Positions 13,299 through 14,214 of a DNA stretch of 14,214 bases are shown piece after piece (position 1 is the first letter of the stretch; each line of letters starts with the position of its first letter). The position numbers were made by a program, and so were the translations under genes. The stretch covers positions 1-14,214 of the forward strand of contig CAIXNZ010000029.1 in the NCBI GenBank assembly GCA_903920975.1, in the 5' to 3' direction. The DNA comes from Candidatus Falkowiibacteriota bacterium. Lineage in GTDB: Bacteria; Patescibacteriota; Patescibacteriia; CAIXNZ01. The notes under the pieces were generated by a model. It saw nothing but the letters and a program-made list of their open reading frames with translations. It was not told the DNA's origin and made no database searches.

Positions 13299-14214
13299 AT
13301 GAGTTTAGCTTTATACAGAAAATATAGACCGCAGACCTGGGCAGAATTAACTGGCCAAAATCACATCAAAGTGACTCTGCAGCATGAAATAGAGAGCAAT
13401 AAAATTGCTCATGCTTATTTGTTTACCGGACCGCGCGGTATTGGCAAGACAACAGCGGCCCGTCTTTTCGCCAAAGCCATTAATTGTGAAAATAGGAAAG
13501 AAGGGCAAAGCGAACCATGTAATAAATGCGGTTCTTGCACAGAACTAGTAGCTGGTCGGGATATGGATATTATGGAAATTGATGCGGCTTCGCAAACTGG
13601 CGTTGATAATGTGCGTGAAAATATTATTGCCAATGCGCGTTTTACTCCCCTCAAAAGAAAGTACAAAGTTTTTATTGTTGATGAGGTGCACATGCTTTCC
13701 ACTTCGGCTTTTAACGCGCTGCTCAAGACGTTGGAAGAACCGCCAGCCCATGCCATTTTTATTTTGTGCACGACCGAGGTTCACAAGGTGCCGGCCACAA
13801 TTATTTCCCGCTGTCAGCGTTTTGATTTTAGAAAAGTTAATAGCGAGGATCTATTAAATCGCCTGGATTGGATTTGTCAGCAAGAAGGCATAAAAGTTGA
13901 GCGGCTGGTGTTGCTTGATATTGCCCGAGTCTCAGAAGGCTGTTTGCGTGATGCTGAAAGCTTGTTGGGTCAGATTTTGGCTTTGGGTGAAAAAGAAATC
14001 AGCCAGGAACAGGCCAGTTTGATTATTCCCAGTACAAATTACAATTTGGTCTTGGAATTAGTGCAGAATTTATTTCATAAAGATACTGAAGCAGCCATTA
14101 GCTTGGTTAACAAATTAGTTCAGGAGGGGATTGACTTGATAAGATTTACTGATGATCTGATAGAATTTTTACGCAAAGTTCTTTTGGCTAAAATAAGTAG
14201 GGGTTTAAAAGATT
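13299..14214 (+). CDS. dnaX: DNA polymerase III subunit gamma/tau (5' part, cut by window end)
   Basis: An open frame of 305 codons from ATG to the window edge, with no stop. It is the clamp-loader ATPase that loads the sliding clamp during replication. MSLALYRKYRPQTWAELTGQ is the family's typical beginning. Walker A is GPRGIGKT at 44-51; the zinc site is C63, C74, C77, C80; Walker B VFIVDEVH has D128 and E129; TTE at 158-160 fits sensor 1, and the SRC motif carries the arginine finger R171 before QRFDF. Residues 180-240 form the lid domain, with SEGCLRDAESLL as the sensor 2 region. After about 245 begins the collar domain. Whether a longer tau-type C-terminus follows cannot be seen. The promoter and close ATG point to a leaderless message. 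Confidence 0.97.
   Translation, partial: MSLALYRKYRPQTWAELTGQNHIKVTLQHEIESNKIAHAYLFTGPRGIGKTTAARLFAKAINCENRKEGQSEPCNKCGSCTELVAGRDMDIMEIDAASQTGVDNVRENIIANARFTPLKRKYKVFIVDEVHMLSTSAFNALLKTLEEPPAHAIFILCTTEVHKVPATIISRCQRFDFRKVNSEDLLNRLDWICQQEGIKVERLVLLDIARVSEGCLRDAESLLGQILALGEKEISQEQASLIIPSTNYNLVLELVQNLFHKDTEAAISLVNKLVQEGIDLIRFTDDLIEFLRKVLLAKISRGLKD

Noticed and set aside
13415..13771. Open frame of 118 codons on the minus strand
   Set aside because: It is antisense to the highly conserved dnaX ATPase core; open only through codon bias of dnaX.
13579..13857. Plus-strand open frame of 92 codons inside dnaX
   Set aside because: Alternative frame of dnaX with no recognisable domain; the dnaX frame carries all expected motifs.

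Overview
The window looks like a chromosomal segment from a Patescibacteria (Candidate Phyla Radiation) bacterium, probably Parcubacteria-like. The inference rests on low GC, tightly packed genes with few Shine-Dalgarno-like leaders, and a gene trio at 9397-13116 (two small conserved proteins around a VirD4/TraG-type ATPase) of a kind I recall from that group. No database search was possible. Stops are TAA or TAG, with one TGA (at 1160-1162) that ends its gene next to an overlapping start, so the standard bacterial code fits.

Region 1 (1-5782) is a very AT-rich, same-strand, near-continuous transcription unit. It holds the end of an unknown protein, a radical SAM enzyme, a stand-alone PEP-utiliser 'mobile' phosphohistidine-domain protein, a second radical SAM enzyme with the same cysteine layout as the first, a GT-B-like glycosyltransferase, and a large membrane protein with a prepilin-peptidase (A24) core. 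Genes overlap by 8 and 14 bases or lie 4-16 bases apart. Its product is unknown. The combination of two radical SAM paralogues with a phosphotransfer domain and a glycosyltransferase is the best candidate here for an undescribed pathway.

Region 2 (5783-8270) is housekeeping: cysS, whose -10 box sits so close to the ATG that the mRNA should be leaderless, then dusB, whose start lies just behind a perfect 11-bp hairpin. A long nested hairpin at 8181-8270 separates dusB from the convergent corA-like gene and looks like a bidirectional terminator with a GC-rich palindrome in its loop.

Region 3 (8270-13116): the corA-like gene (minus strand) lacks the classical GMN motif. A divergent promoter region with two extended -10 boxes lies at 9209-9396. 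The three-gene plus-strand unit follows: a proline-rich small protein, the membrane-anchored ATPase, and a small conserved protein.

Region 4 (13117-14214): a 74-base tandem duplication carries two related intrinsic terminators with GGAA tetraloops. A TTGATA-17-TAAAAT promoter comes next, then the 5' part of dnaX (DNA polymerase III tau/gamma), cut by the window end; this mRNA also appears nearly leaderless. I saw no tRNA, rRNA, CRISPR array or insertion sequence.
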